The notes under the pieces are model-generated. The model did no database searches and was not told where the DNA came from. It worked only from the letters and a program-made list of their open reading frames with translations. A stretch of 64,000 nt of DNA from Roseimaritima sediminicola (lineage in GTDB: Bacteria; Planctomycetota; Planctomycetia; Pirellulales; Pirellulaceae), in contig NZ_WIAD01000008.1 in assembly GCF_009618275.1 (NCBI RefSeq), positions 62,001 through 126,000 of the forward strand, given 5' to 3'. Positions 55,824-63,535 of this stretch are shown one piece after another. Both the position numbers and the translations under genes were made by a program. The stretch's first letter is position 1, and every line of letters begins with the position of its first letter.

Positions 55824-57980
55824 CTAGTTGCCGGGCTGGGGAGCCTGTCCGCCAGCGGCGTCACCGGCTTGTCCGCCGAGGCCACCACCAGCTTGCGCAC
55901 CGGCACCAATCTGAGCACCGGCCCCGAGGCCGGCGCCAGCTTGACCTCCGGCTCCGGCATCGATCTGCCCGCCGATGTCGCCGCGGCCGCCAATGCCGGT
56001 ACCGGGGGCGCCCGGTCGATTCGCTCCGGCGTCACCGCCTACGTTGCCCGGCGCATTCGAACCGGCATTGCCCGGTTGCAGTCGGCCCGGAGGATTGAAC
56101 CGGTCGATCGCTCGCTCGGCGGCACCGGGTAGATCGCGTTGGGGCGAAGTACCCTGACGATCGCGATTACTACGGAAGCCGCGGAAGTCGAAGCGGTTTT
56201 CCGCCGCATTACCGGCTCCCGGATTCCTCCGACCTTCCAGCTGCTGGCGAGCTCGATCGAGGGCGTCGCCGGCCTCCGGGTTGTTCAAGTCCCGCAGACG
56301 CCGCTGCGCTCGATCCAGGGCATCGCCTGCGGCCGAGTTGCCCGGATTCTGTTGCGATTCACGAAGCTGGTCCCGGACGTTGTCCAAGCGGTCGCGAGCT
56401 CGATCCGCTGCATCGCCAGCGCGATCCCGCATCTGTTCGGCTCGCTGGCGAGCCCGCTCGACGGCGTCGTCACGATCGGGCAATTCGCGGCGGTCATCTC
56501 GGTCGCCGCGCGGATCGCGATCGCCGGGCCGCCCATCTCCGGGCCACTGTCGATCATCGCCGCGTCGCGGATCGGCGTCTGGGCGGTCTCGGCCGTCACG
56601 GCCGCGAGGATCGGTTTCGACATCGCGGCGCGCTTGAGCAAAGCGTCGCAGCCGATCCACCTCGTCGACCACGTTGCGGATCGCCTGGTCACTGCCCAGG
56701 TTCTTCAGCGGTTCGATGCGATCGAAGCCGCCAAAGTCCACGTTGCCGCCGGCCTGCGTCGAAATTAATTGATCCACACGACTGGCCAGGTTGTTGATGC
56801 CAACCTGGTTGGCGAAGACGCTACGCGATTGCTGGTACTGGCGGAACGTGACCGGCAGTTCGGGGCCACGACCACCGACGAAGCGCTGCCGCGTCTGAAC
56901 CAGTTCCTGCAGGAATCCGCCCCGCGTGGCGCTGTAGTAAGTGAACAGCGGATCGTAGTGATGGACGCTTCGGCGATACGCGGCCCAGGGCTGCAAACCG
57001 AAGGGCGTGTAACGGTCGCCAAAATAGCTGCCGTAGTAGTAATGCCCGTAGCGCGGGCTGACGAACAAGGAGGACAGCGCCTGCACGACGTTCACCGCCA
57101 CGGTGGGCCGGTACGTTCGCCGATAGTCGGCTGGCGAGCGGAAGCGGACCGGTGCGAACAGGGCACCGCGACGCTCCACCGGGTAGTCCCAGTATCCGGG
57201 GCACTCGACGTAGCCGCGCGGCGTGTGCACCAAGCGGTGCGGAACCCAGACCCAGTCGTTCTGAATCGGGGCCCAAAAACCGTCTTGCCATTGATACTGG
57301 CCATCGACCCAAACGTATTTGCCGGGAACCCAGAACTGGTTGTCACGGCTTTCCCGGTACATCACAACGTCGGCGGGCGGGGCGGGTGGCGGCGGCAGGT
57401 ACGAAACCTCCTCGGCCGCTTCTTCGATCCAGAACCCGGGCACCCAGGTCCAGCCGGCCGAGCTCTCATCCCAGTAGCCGGGCACCCACTGCATGCCCGG
57501 CGGCGAGAAACGCCAGGTTCCCGAAACCCAGCACAGATGATCTTCGTCCTCGACGCCCCAGTACCCCGGCAACCAAACCGCTTCACGACGGTCGTCCACG
57601 GGCCGAGCTTCGGCGGGTTGTTCATCGATCGGGTCGGGAATCGGTTCGGGCAACTGCAGGGCCCCGCGGGGGTTACCACGGCGAGTATCCGCTTGGGCGG
57701 TGGCCTGCGCCGAGGCCGAAGCGTTTGGCGTATTGTTCGTTGGCGCCGGATCGTCCGGCGGAACGACGCCCGGTTCGGCGAATCCTTCGTGGATTGGCCC
57801 CCGCATCAAGACATCCAAATCAACAGAGTCCACGTCGCCGTTCTGCCGGGCCGCGTCCCGATCGGAGGACGGTCGTTGGGACGGCGGTTGTTCAGCTCGA
57901 GCAGCGGACAGCGAAGTGGCCAGCAACAACGCGCATCCCGCCAGGCAGCGAGGCACACGGCCAGATAGCTTTATCTTCAT
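55824..57980 (-). CDS. Exported YXWGXW-repeat protein with Arg/Asp-rich and Gly-rich C-terminal half
   Basis: 718 aa from the ATG at 57980, with AGGTG upstream; a GTG 6 bases earlier (57986) is an alternative. Signal peptide ~1-30 ending SLSAARA. The N-terminal half contains YXWGXW-type repeats: WLPGYWG, WVSGTW, WVPGYWDE, WVPGFWIE, WVPGKYVWVDGQYQWQDGFW. Then a Tyr-rich segment (YGHYYYGSYFGD), a long Arg/Asp-rich region (~450-600, with repeats DALDRARQ and DRARDRLDNVRDQ) and a Gly/Ala-rich tail (GGAGAGLGAGAQIG). Function unknown; such repeat proteins are common and secreted in planctomycetes. Confidence 0.82.
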   Translation of the reverse strand: MKIKLSGRVPRCLAGCALLLATSLSAARAEQPPSQRPSSDRDAARQNGDVDSVDLDVLMRGPIHEGFAEPGVVPPDDPAPTNNTPNASASAQATAQADTRRGNPRGALQLPEPIPDPIDEQPAEARPVDDRREAVWLPGYWGVEDEDHLCWVSGTWRFSPPGMQWVPGYWDESSAGWTWVPGFWIEEAAEEVSYLPPPPAPPADVVMYRESRDNQFWVPGKYVWVDGQYQWQDGFWAPIQNDWVWVPHRLVHTPRGYVECPGYWDYPVERRGALFAPVRFRSPADYRRTYRPTVAVNVVQALSSLFVSPRYGHYYYGSYFGDRYTPFGLQPWAAYRRSVHHYDPLFTYYSATRGGFLQELVQTRQRFVGGRGPELPVTFRQYQQSRSVFANQVGINNLASRVDQLISTQAGGNVDFGGFDRIEPLKNLGSDQAIRNVVDEVDRLRRFAQARRDVETDPRGRDGRDRPDADPRRGDDRQWPGDGRPGDRDPRGDRDDRRELPDRDDAVERARQRAEQMRDRAGDAADRARDRLDNVRDQLRESQQNPGNSAAGDALDRAQRRLRDLNNPEAGDALDRARQQLEGRRNPGAGNAAENRFDFRGFRSNRDRQGTSPQRDLPGAAERAIDRFNPPGRLQPGNAGSNAPGNVGGDAGANRPGAPGTGIGGRGDIGGQIDAGAGGQAGAGLGAGAQIGAGAQAGGGLGGQAGDAAGGQAPQPGN

Positions 57981-58054
57981 CTTCACAAGACACCTTTCAC
58001 GCAAGAAACGGGTACTGAAGTCAATGATGCCGGAACGCTGTCCGGCGTCTGCGA

Positions 58055-58227
58055 TAAGCACGTCGGCATAAATCTTTGGGTGAAACCCCGCGACAACACC
58101 CTCCCGCGCAGCGGGAGGGTCGGGCTCTTAGGCCCGGGGAGGGCACTCACGAAAACCCTCTCCGGGCCTGAGAGCCCGACTCTCCCAGAGGGAGAGTAAT
58201 GCCTAAGTTAATGTTGCGACGTGCTTA
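58055..58227 (-). mobile_element. MITE-like element, copy E (full length)
   Basis: 173 bp, reverse orientation relative to copy A, with intact TAAGCACGTCG and CGACGTGCTTA ends and flanking TA on both sides (GATAAGCA, GCTTAGAA). It lies about 70 bases upstream of the YXWGXW protein start. The two inner arms of the GGGCTCTTAGGCCCGG stem face each other (58109 and 58160). Confidence 0.85.
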
Positions 58228-59037
58228 GAAGGGCCCTGTCCAAGTGTGCAAGCGATATACCAAACCGCTTGCCGGCGGGATCACGGTCGCGGGCTAGCCT
58301 GACGATTCCCGCAGTGTCAGGTGAAAAGTACCCGCCGGATATGCGTGGGAAAGAATTAAACGGTGGCGCCGAAACAAGCGGCCGTTTGGGGGCGAAGACG
58401 ACGGTCGCCACGGTTGCCGCTGGCACGGCAGCCACCAGTTTGATGTCTCAGAAACCGTCGCACCGCCGCTTGAGCATCGAGCGAACACCAGCGGCTCCGG
58501 TGCAAGAGATAGTCCGCACGGCCAGAGAGACGAGCCAGCTAGGCCTGACGAGCCAGCTAGGCCTGACGAGCCAGCTAGGCCTGACCAGGGCACATCCTGT
58601 GCCCTTGTGTGGTCATTACCCAGCACGTCTGTCCGTTTGGCAGACAGTCATGCCGTTCGCGGACGGCCGCTTCGTGCGTCCGAACCGTGAATCCATCGGG
58701 CCGGCTCAGCCGACCAGTACTTCCAGCCCGTGGCCGCAGGCTGCCAGTACCGGATCCACGCGTGGCGAACTCGCGAAGGAATTCTTAAGTCACTTGCGCG
58801 TAACACTTTACGACGGTCCTTCGGGTTCGCACCCGAGCCCTCGTCGAAGAGCTTTTAGAATATCGATCTGGCCCCCGGGGTCAACGGAGATTGTGCCCGG
58901 AAATCCCAGCTTTTCCAAGCTAGCAAACGCGAACCCAAGGATTCGCCGGGCCGCCACGAGCAAGAATTTTTAAGGCCCTGCCCCGGAGCCTCGAAGGACC
59001 CGTTGGACATGGGCGCTAAGGGCGTTTCCTCCGCCGC
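58228..59037. other. Intergenic region with 18-bp tandem repeat, no gene supported
   Basis: About 810 bases between MITE copies E and F. GAGCCAGCTAGGCCTGAC occurs three times at 58532, 58550 and 58568. A 250-residue frame spans the region but has no family motif, no ribosome-binding site and repeats caused by this array, so I do not call it. It may be relics of inserted DNA between the two MITE copies. Confidence 0.4.
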
Positions 59038-59168
59038 TAGGCGCGTCGCAACATTTCATTCGGCTTTCCTCTCCCACTGGGAGAGTCGGGCTCTTAGGCC
59101 CGACCCTCCCGCTGCGCGGGAGGGTGTTGTCGCGGGGTTTCACCGAAAGATTCATGCCGACGTGCTTA
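59038..59168 (+). mobile_element. MITE-like element, copy F (internally deleted)
   Basis: 131 bp, same orientation as copy A, with a degenerate left end (TAGGCGCGTCG) and an intact right end (CGACGTGCTTA). A 41-bp segment between the two halves of the GGGCTCTTAGGCCCG stem is deleted, removing AGAGGGTTTTCGTAGGGCCC and the second arm. Confidence 0.8.
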
Positions 59169-59214
59169 GGCCGGGTTCGCCCCCCTGCTTGCCGACCCCC
59201 TGTTTGCCGGCGGC

Positions 59215-60324
59215 CTACTCGCCGCTGGGCCAGGCCCGGTGCTCGGACGCGTTTCCCCGTTGTGTTCCCGGACGATCCCCACCCACAGCCTCCGGTGGCG
59301 TGCGGCCGGCCGCGAGCGTCAGGTGTTCGGCCGGTTCCAGCATGGCCCAGTAGTACGTCCAAACGACCACCTGCGCCGAGAAAGTGACCAATAGACCGGT
59401 GGGAATTGCTTGAAGAATCACGTCGGTCAGACCGCCGGGCAGGGGCCAGGCAAGGCGAAAATCGATGAACTCGGTCTGCTTTGAAAGAAGCGGCACGACC
59501 GCGCCGGCGATCAGCCCACCGCCGAGTCCCCAGGCAGCCCAGAGGTAACTACGGCGGCCGGCCGTAGCGCGAAGGCTGCAGTAGACGGCCATGCTGACGG
59601 CCAAGATCGGAACCAGGCCGAACATCACGACCACCTGCCACTGCTCACCCGTCGGTGGCCACGAGCCTTGGATGAAGAACCAGGCGCGGTACAGCACGAG
59701 CGTGAAGGCCACCAGAGCGGTCAGCAGTGCCAGGTCGATCGTCGACGGACGACTGTGCCGCGTCGCCTCCACCGCCCCTAGCGAGCGCAGTCGCCAACGC
59801 GACAGATAGCGCAGCGTCATGCCCGGCAGGAAAGCCGTCAGCGCCGTGGTGCAGACAAACGCCGCCAACATTCCGTCACCCAAATACCACCACTGCAGCA
59901 CGACGGTCAGCAGGCAGCCCAGGGCCGGAGTTCCGAACAGGCCGGCGCGGCGGATCACCGGTGCGTCCCAGAGGCAGGCCACCAGCGCGTTGGCGACAAA
60001 CAGCGTAACCGGCAACGATAACGCGCCCAGCAGCAGCGCCCCGAAAACGGTTTCCTGCCACGACTGGAACGCAGCCAGTTCGGTAAGCCCGGAAAGCGGC
60101 GGGGTGGCAAGCGCAGCGGCCGCCAACAGCAACAACTGTACGCCAGAAAACAGCACTACGTCTCGAGGCCGGAGTCGCCGTTGGCCGTGGCTGCGCAGCC
60201 GCTCGATCTCCCGCTGCCGCTGATAGACGTGCTCACGCAAACGGCACAGGACCTCTTCGGGGCCGTCACCATCTTCCCGGTCTTTGGCTGCGGTCGTTTT
60301 GGCCGTCGGCCCGACGTGATTCAT
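59215..60324 (-). CDS. Multispanning membrane protein of unknown function
   Basis: 369 aa from the ATG at 60324, preceded by GGCGGAGTG; the frame opens up to 60501 but without a site. A cytoplasmic N-terminus with an Arg-rich amphipathic helix (EEVLCRLREHVYQRQREIERL) precedes about eight transmembrane helices (VVLFSGVQLLLLAAAALA ... LLALVAFTLVLYRAWFFIQG ... LVTFSAQVVVWTYYWAML). No family recognised. Located 46 bases right of MITE copy F and not obviously in an operon. Confidence 0.75.
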   Translation of the reverse strand: MNHVGPTAKTTAAKDREDGDGPEEVLCRLREHVYQRQREIERLRSHGQRRLRPRDVVLFSGVQLLLLAAAALATPPLSGLTELAAFQSWQETVFGALLLGALSLPVTLFVANALVACLWDAPVIRRAGLFGTPALGCLLTVVLQWWYLGDGMLAAFVCTTALTAFLPGMTLRYLSRWRLRSLGAVEATRHSRPSTIDLALLTALVAFTLVLYRAWFFIQGSWPPTGEQWQVVVMFGLVPILAVSMAVYCSLRATAGRRSYLWAAWGLGGGLIAGAVVPLLSKQTEFIDFRLAWPLPGGLTDVILQAIPTGLLVTFSAQVVVWTYYWAMLEPAEHLTLAAGRTPPEAVGGDRPGTQRGNASEHRAWPSGE

Positions 60325-60841
60325 CACTCCGCCCCCTATTCTTGTCGTGATTGCGGCGACGTCAGGACGACTTGCATCATCCGGGCCACCGCTCGCGGAA
60401 TGCCCCACAGAACCATCGCCATGATCCACGAGGGAGCATACACCAGGTTTTCCATAACGGCCAACCAACATTTCGCGAGGACGACGAAACCCTGAGAGCA
60501 ATGCCTAGATACAGTTTGCGAAGTGCCTAGCGATCAGCGATCCGAACAATGCGACGATCGGTCGTTGGTACTGTTGAGCGGTTTCGATTCGCGCCCATTA
60601 GCGTGATTCGCGGGCCTATTTCCGAAGACGGTACGTGCCCGCGAATGGCGGCGAATAGGCGCGAATAGGCGGGCGCTGCTTCGGCTTTGGCGGGCTTTTC
60701 TGCTTGGAGCTGTTGTCGGCATCTGCTCGACTTCCGCCTCAGTCGCTTCCAGGCAGGCATTCATCGTCGACTGATCGTCGGAATCGTTACGCATACGGGG
60801 CTACAGAAGTTGTTCGAGTACCGAAGCGGTCGGGCCGCCAC
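60325..60841. other. Intergenic region, no gene seen
   Basis: About 517 bases. It contains a direct repeat GCGAATGGCGGCGAATAGGCGCGAATAGG near 60640-60670 (short GCGAATAG units). No frame with gene-like start or composition is seen. Confidence 0.4.
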
Positions 60842-62155
60842 CTAACAGCGCGCTGCCAGCTCCAGGGCTTGTTCGGGGGTTTGAATCTTGTTGTCCAGCT
60901 GGGCGCTGCGGACCGTGGCCAGTATGTCCCGAAATTTCGGCCCCGGCTGGAAGCCGTGTTGCTTCAGCTGGGTACCGTCGAGCAAGGGCGGCGGATTCAG
61001 TTTTTCCGCTGGCCACTGCAGTCGCCGGCGGCAAAACGCAACGCCATCGCCTGACCCTGAACCGGCCGGCCCTGAACCGGCCGTCCCTGATGCGTCCAGC
61101 TGCAGCGGATCGTCGGCGATCTGCGAGTAGGCGTCGGCCAGGATCAGGCCGGTCGCCGCATAGCGTCCGACCAGCCGCGGCTGGACCACCGACCAGGGCA
61201 GGGAATCGGCTGCTAGAAACGTGGGAAATGCCGACAGGGCTTCGGCCGCCGCGTCCCGCTCGGCGGTTGACAGTTTCCACTGCGTGAACAGCTGGGACAG
61301 CATTTTGCGTCCGGTCGAATCGGCGGAGTCCCGCTGGGCGGCTGCGGCCAGGATCGCCAAGCCGCTGGCAACATCCGCTGGCTGCCGGGCGGAGAGCCAG
61401 GCAAGCGTCGTGGGGGCGTTCGCCGCCGCCGCCAGCGGTTCGGGTAACAGTTGCTCGGCCAACCGCAACTCGAACATCCACCGCAGGGCATCGGCCGCGG
61501 CGTCGCTGGCCAGCATCCGCCGCATCTCCGCACCGATCCGTTCGCCGCTGACCTGCCGGATGTCCGCGGCGTGGCTTTGCACCGCCGCACTGGTTTGCGG
61601 ATGGATCTCAAAACCGAACAGGGCGGCGAAGCGGACCGCGCGGAGCATCCTCAGGCGGTCTTCGGCAAACCGCCGGTCGGCGTCGCCGATCGCCCGCACC
61701 AGTCCGGCCTTCAGGTCCGCCTGGCCTCCCACAAAATCGATGACCTCCTCTTCGAGGGGATCGTAGAACAGGCCGTTGATCGTAAAGTCCCGCCGCTGGG
61801 CGTCGCCTTCGGGATCGCTGTACGCGACATGATCGGGCCGGCGTCCGTCGCTGTACGGTCCGTCGCTGCGAAACGTAGCCACTTCGACCGGCGCCGCCGC
61901 GCTGCCGCGTGGCGACAGCACGTTGATCACGCCAAAGGAAGCTCCGATCGCCAGCGTCCGCCGGCGGCCGAACAGGTCCCGGACGGTTTCGGGCGTGGCG
62001 CTGGTGGCCACGTCGTAATCCTTGGGCGTTTTCCCTAGCAGGTAATCGCGCACGCAGCCGCCGGCTAGGTAGGCCGTGTAGCCCGCCTCGCGCAGCCGGC
62101 GGATGATCTCCAGCGCGTGCTGGGAATCGTCGTCGGAGGAAGGGAAGTTCGTCAT
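60842..62155 (-). CDS. cca: CCA tRNA nucleotidyltransferase / poly(A) polymerase family
   Basis: 437 aa, class II polymerase-beta-type nucleotidyltransferase. AGGCVRDYLLGKTPKDYDVATSA carries the G-G-x-x-R-D and the DxD motif, followed by VEVATFRSDG and the RRDFTINGLFYDP (RRD) motif that binds nucleotides, then helical neck and body (EDRLRMLRAVRFAALFGFEI). Adds CCA to tRNA 3' ends, or adds A in some relatives; the two cannot be separated by eye. A short linker near residue 385 (GSGPAGSGSGDG) is Gly/Ser-rich. Convergent with the Nudix gene across repeat DNA. Confidence 0.93.
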   Translation of the reverse strand: MTNFPSSDDDSQHALEIIRRLREAGYTAYLAGGCVRDYLLGKTPKDYDVATSATPETVRDLFGRRRTLAIGASFGVINVLSPRGSAAAPVEVATFRSDGPYSDGRRPDHVAYSDPEGDAQRRDFTINGLFYDPLEEEVIDFVGGQADLKAGLVRAIGDADRRFAEDRLRMLRAVRFAALFGFEIHPQTSAAVQSHAADIRQVSGERIGAEMRRMLASDAAADALRWMFELRLAEQLLPEPLAAAANAPTTLAWLSARQPADVASGLAILAAAAQRDSADSTGRKMLSQLFTQWKLSTAERDAAAEALSAFPTFLAADSLPWSVVQPRLVGRYAATGLILADAYSQIADDPLQLDASGTAGSGPAGSGSGDGVAFCRRRLQWPAEKLNPPPLLDGTQLKQHGFQPGPKFRDILATVRSAQLDNKIQTPEQALELAARC

Positions 62156-62181
62156 CGCGCTTTCGTCTCGCGGAGGAAGAG

Positions 62182-62260
62182 TGGCATAGGCTTCTGGCCT
62201 GTGAAGACCCGCTCACAGGCTGGAAGCCTATGCCACTGGTGGGCTGGAAGCCTAGGCCAG
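62182..62260. repeat. CATAGGCTTCTGGCCTGTG repeats as an inverted pair plus partial copy
   Basis: One forward copy at 62182, one reverse copy at 62213 (TCACAGGCTGGAAGCCTATG) and a partial third at 62241. The first two are complementary and can fold into a ~20-bp hairpin upstream of the CCA gene start. Confidence 0.85.
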
Positions 62261-62393
62261 CGGTGCCGGGGCAAGCCATAATAGAACGGCGCGGAGAGGT
62301 GTTGGGAACCGCATCCTGCCCGCGGTTGTGTTCTGCCCGGTCCAGCGGCTACAAACACCCTGTTGCATCCATTTGTCCCTCTCGGAGTCCGTT

Positions 62394-62897
62394 TTGAACC
62401 GGCCGCCTTCTCCTGACCCCGATCCCCCGGCGAGTCCGCCCGCAAAGATCAAACGCCCCCCTAAAATCAGCAATCCCAAACCCCCGCACGGTCGCAGGGG
62501 AGTGGTTGCGGTGATCCTGCGCGAGGAACGATTTCTGGTGATTCGGCGCAGCCAAATGGTAACGGCGCCGGGCAAGTTGTGTTTTCCTGGCGGCGGGATC
62601 GAGCCGGGCGAGACCGAGGAGCAGACCCTGCGCCGCGAGATGCTCGAGGAGTTGGCGATCGAGGTTGCGCCGGTCCGGCTGCTGTGGCGCAGCACCACGC
62701 CGTGGGGCACCAAATTGGCTTGGTGGCTGGCCGATATCCCGGCCACGATGCAGCCCGACCCGGACCCCAGCGAGGTCGAGGAAGTGTTTTGGATGAGCCG
62801 CCTGGAGCTGCAGGGGGCCGATGAGATCCTGCCCAGCGTACCGCAGTTCATGCGGGCTTGGCGGACGGGCAAACTGTCCCTGCCGATCAACTGGTAA
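62394..62897 (+). CDS. Nudix hydrolase
   Basis: 167 aa from a TTG start at 62394, preceded by CGGAG; the frame opens at ATG 62328 but the first ~22 residues there look non-native. N-terminal ~30 residues are Pro/Lys-rich, then GVVAVILREERFLVIRR and the Nudix box GGGIEPGETEEQTLRREMLEELA (the last Gly is replaced by Ala). Hydrolyses nucleoside diphosphate-linked compounds; substrate unknown. Ends just before the terminator hairpin. Confidence 0.9.
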   Translation: MNRPPSPDPDPPASPPAKIKRPPKISNPKPPHGRRGVVAVILREERFLVIRRSQMVTAPGKLCFPGGGIEPGETEEQTLRREMLEELAIEVAPVRLLWRSTTPWGTKLAWWLADIPATMQPDPDPSEVEEVFWMSRLELQGADEILPSVPQFMRAWRTGKLSLPINW

Positions 62898-62903
62898 ACG
62901 AAA

Positions 62904-62935
62904 AGAGCGTTGCATGGCGGGACATGCAACGCTCT
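62904..62935 (-). terminator. Rho-independent terminator between Nudix and HTH-receiver genes
   Basis: A perfect 13-bp stem AGAGCGTTGCATG ... CATGCAACGCTCT with a 6-base loop, followed on the minus strand by TTTT. It lies 28 bases after the stop codon of the minus-strand gene at 62963 and 7 bases after the Nudix stop, and probably serves mainly the minus-strand gene. Confidence 0.85.
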
Positions 62936-62962
62936 CTCGACGAGGCAGTTCGGGTTGGTCGT

Positions 62963-63535
62963 TTACACCAACTCTTTCTTTGCACCGATCAGAGTCCGCA
63001 GTCGCTCGGCCAACAGGTGAGCGTCAAACGGCTTCTTAAACGTCTCGTTGATCGCACTGCGATCGAAGCTCATCGGCTGACCATCGTCAGGCAGCAGAGC
63101 GATCAGGATGACGTCGGTAAAATCGACATTCTTCCGTAGGTTTTGGCAGATCTGCACCGATTCGATTTTTCCGATGGAGAAATCGACGATGATGCAATCT
63201 GGGCTAAAGCTTTCGGCCTGGATACCGGCTTCGAAACCGCTGGCAGCGACAGCGACTTTGAAAGCTTTCTCGGGCGGCAGCTCGCGCTTCAAATTCTCAA
63301 TCAAAACTTGGTCTTGGGCGACGATCAAGCACTTGGCCATCGCCTCATCTTCCAAGTCGCCAAGGGGCATTCCGTGTTCCTTGAGGAACTTGATCAGGTA
63401 TTCGCGAGGAATACGCCGATCCTGTGAGCCGGGAATGCGGTATCCTTTCAATCGCCCGGAATCGAACCATTTGGAAACGGTTCGAGGGGCGACCTTACAG
63501 ATCTTGGCGACCTGTCCAGTCGTGAAGACCTTCAT
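62963..63535 (-). CDS. Excisionase-type HTH domain fused to a receiver-like domain
   Basis: 190 aa from the ATG at 63535; the frame extends upstream but similarity begins here. Residues ~1-60 form an excisionase/MerR-like winged helix (FTTGQVAKICKVAPRTVSKWF, GYRIPGSQDRRIPREYLIKFL). Residues ~68-185 resemble a response-regulator receiver: a hydrophobic beta-1 (KCLIVAQDQVLIENL), Asp in CIIVDFSIGK as the likely phospho-acceptor, and FKKPFD with the conserved Lys. HTH first and receiver second is the reverse of the usual order. No sensor kinase is adjacent. Ends at a strong terminator. Confidence 0.85.
   Translation of the reverse strand: MKVFTTGQVAKICKVAPRTVSKWFDSGRLKGYRIPGSQDRRIPREYLIKFLKEHGMPLGDLEDEAMAKCLIVAQDQVLIENLKRELPPEKAFKVAVAASGFEAGIQAESFSPDCIIVDFSIGKIESVQICQNLRKNVDFTDVILIALLPDDGQPMSFDRSAINETFKKPFDAHLLAERLRTLIGAKKELV

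Noticed and set aside
58790-58860. A T-arm-like GGGTTCGCACCC that could belong to a tRNA
   Set aside because: The flanks do not give an acceptor stem, D-arm or anticodon arm with correct spacing.
58221-58973. A 250-codon plus-strand frame between two MITE copies
   Set aside because: No motifs, no start site, and its internal repeats come from an 18-bp tandem array; its first codons are in MITE sequence.
60527-60794. Two overlapping short frames between the membrane gene and cca
   Set aside because: Composition is Arg/Ser/Pro-rich and driven by short GCGAATAG repeats; no start site.
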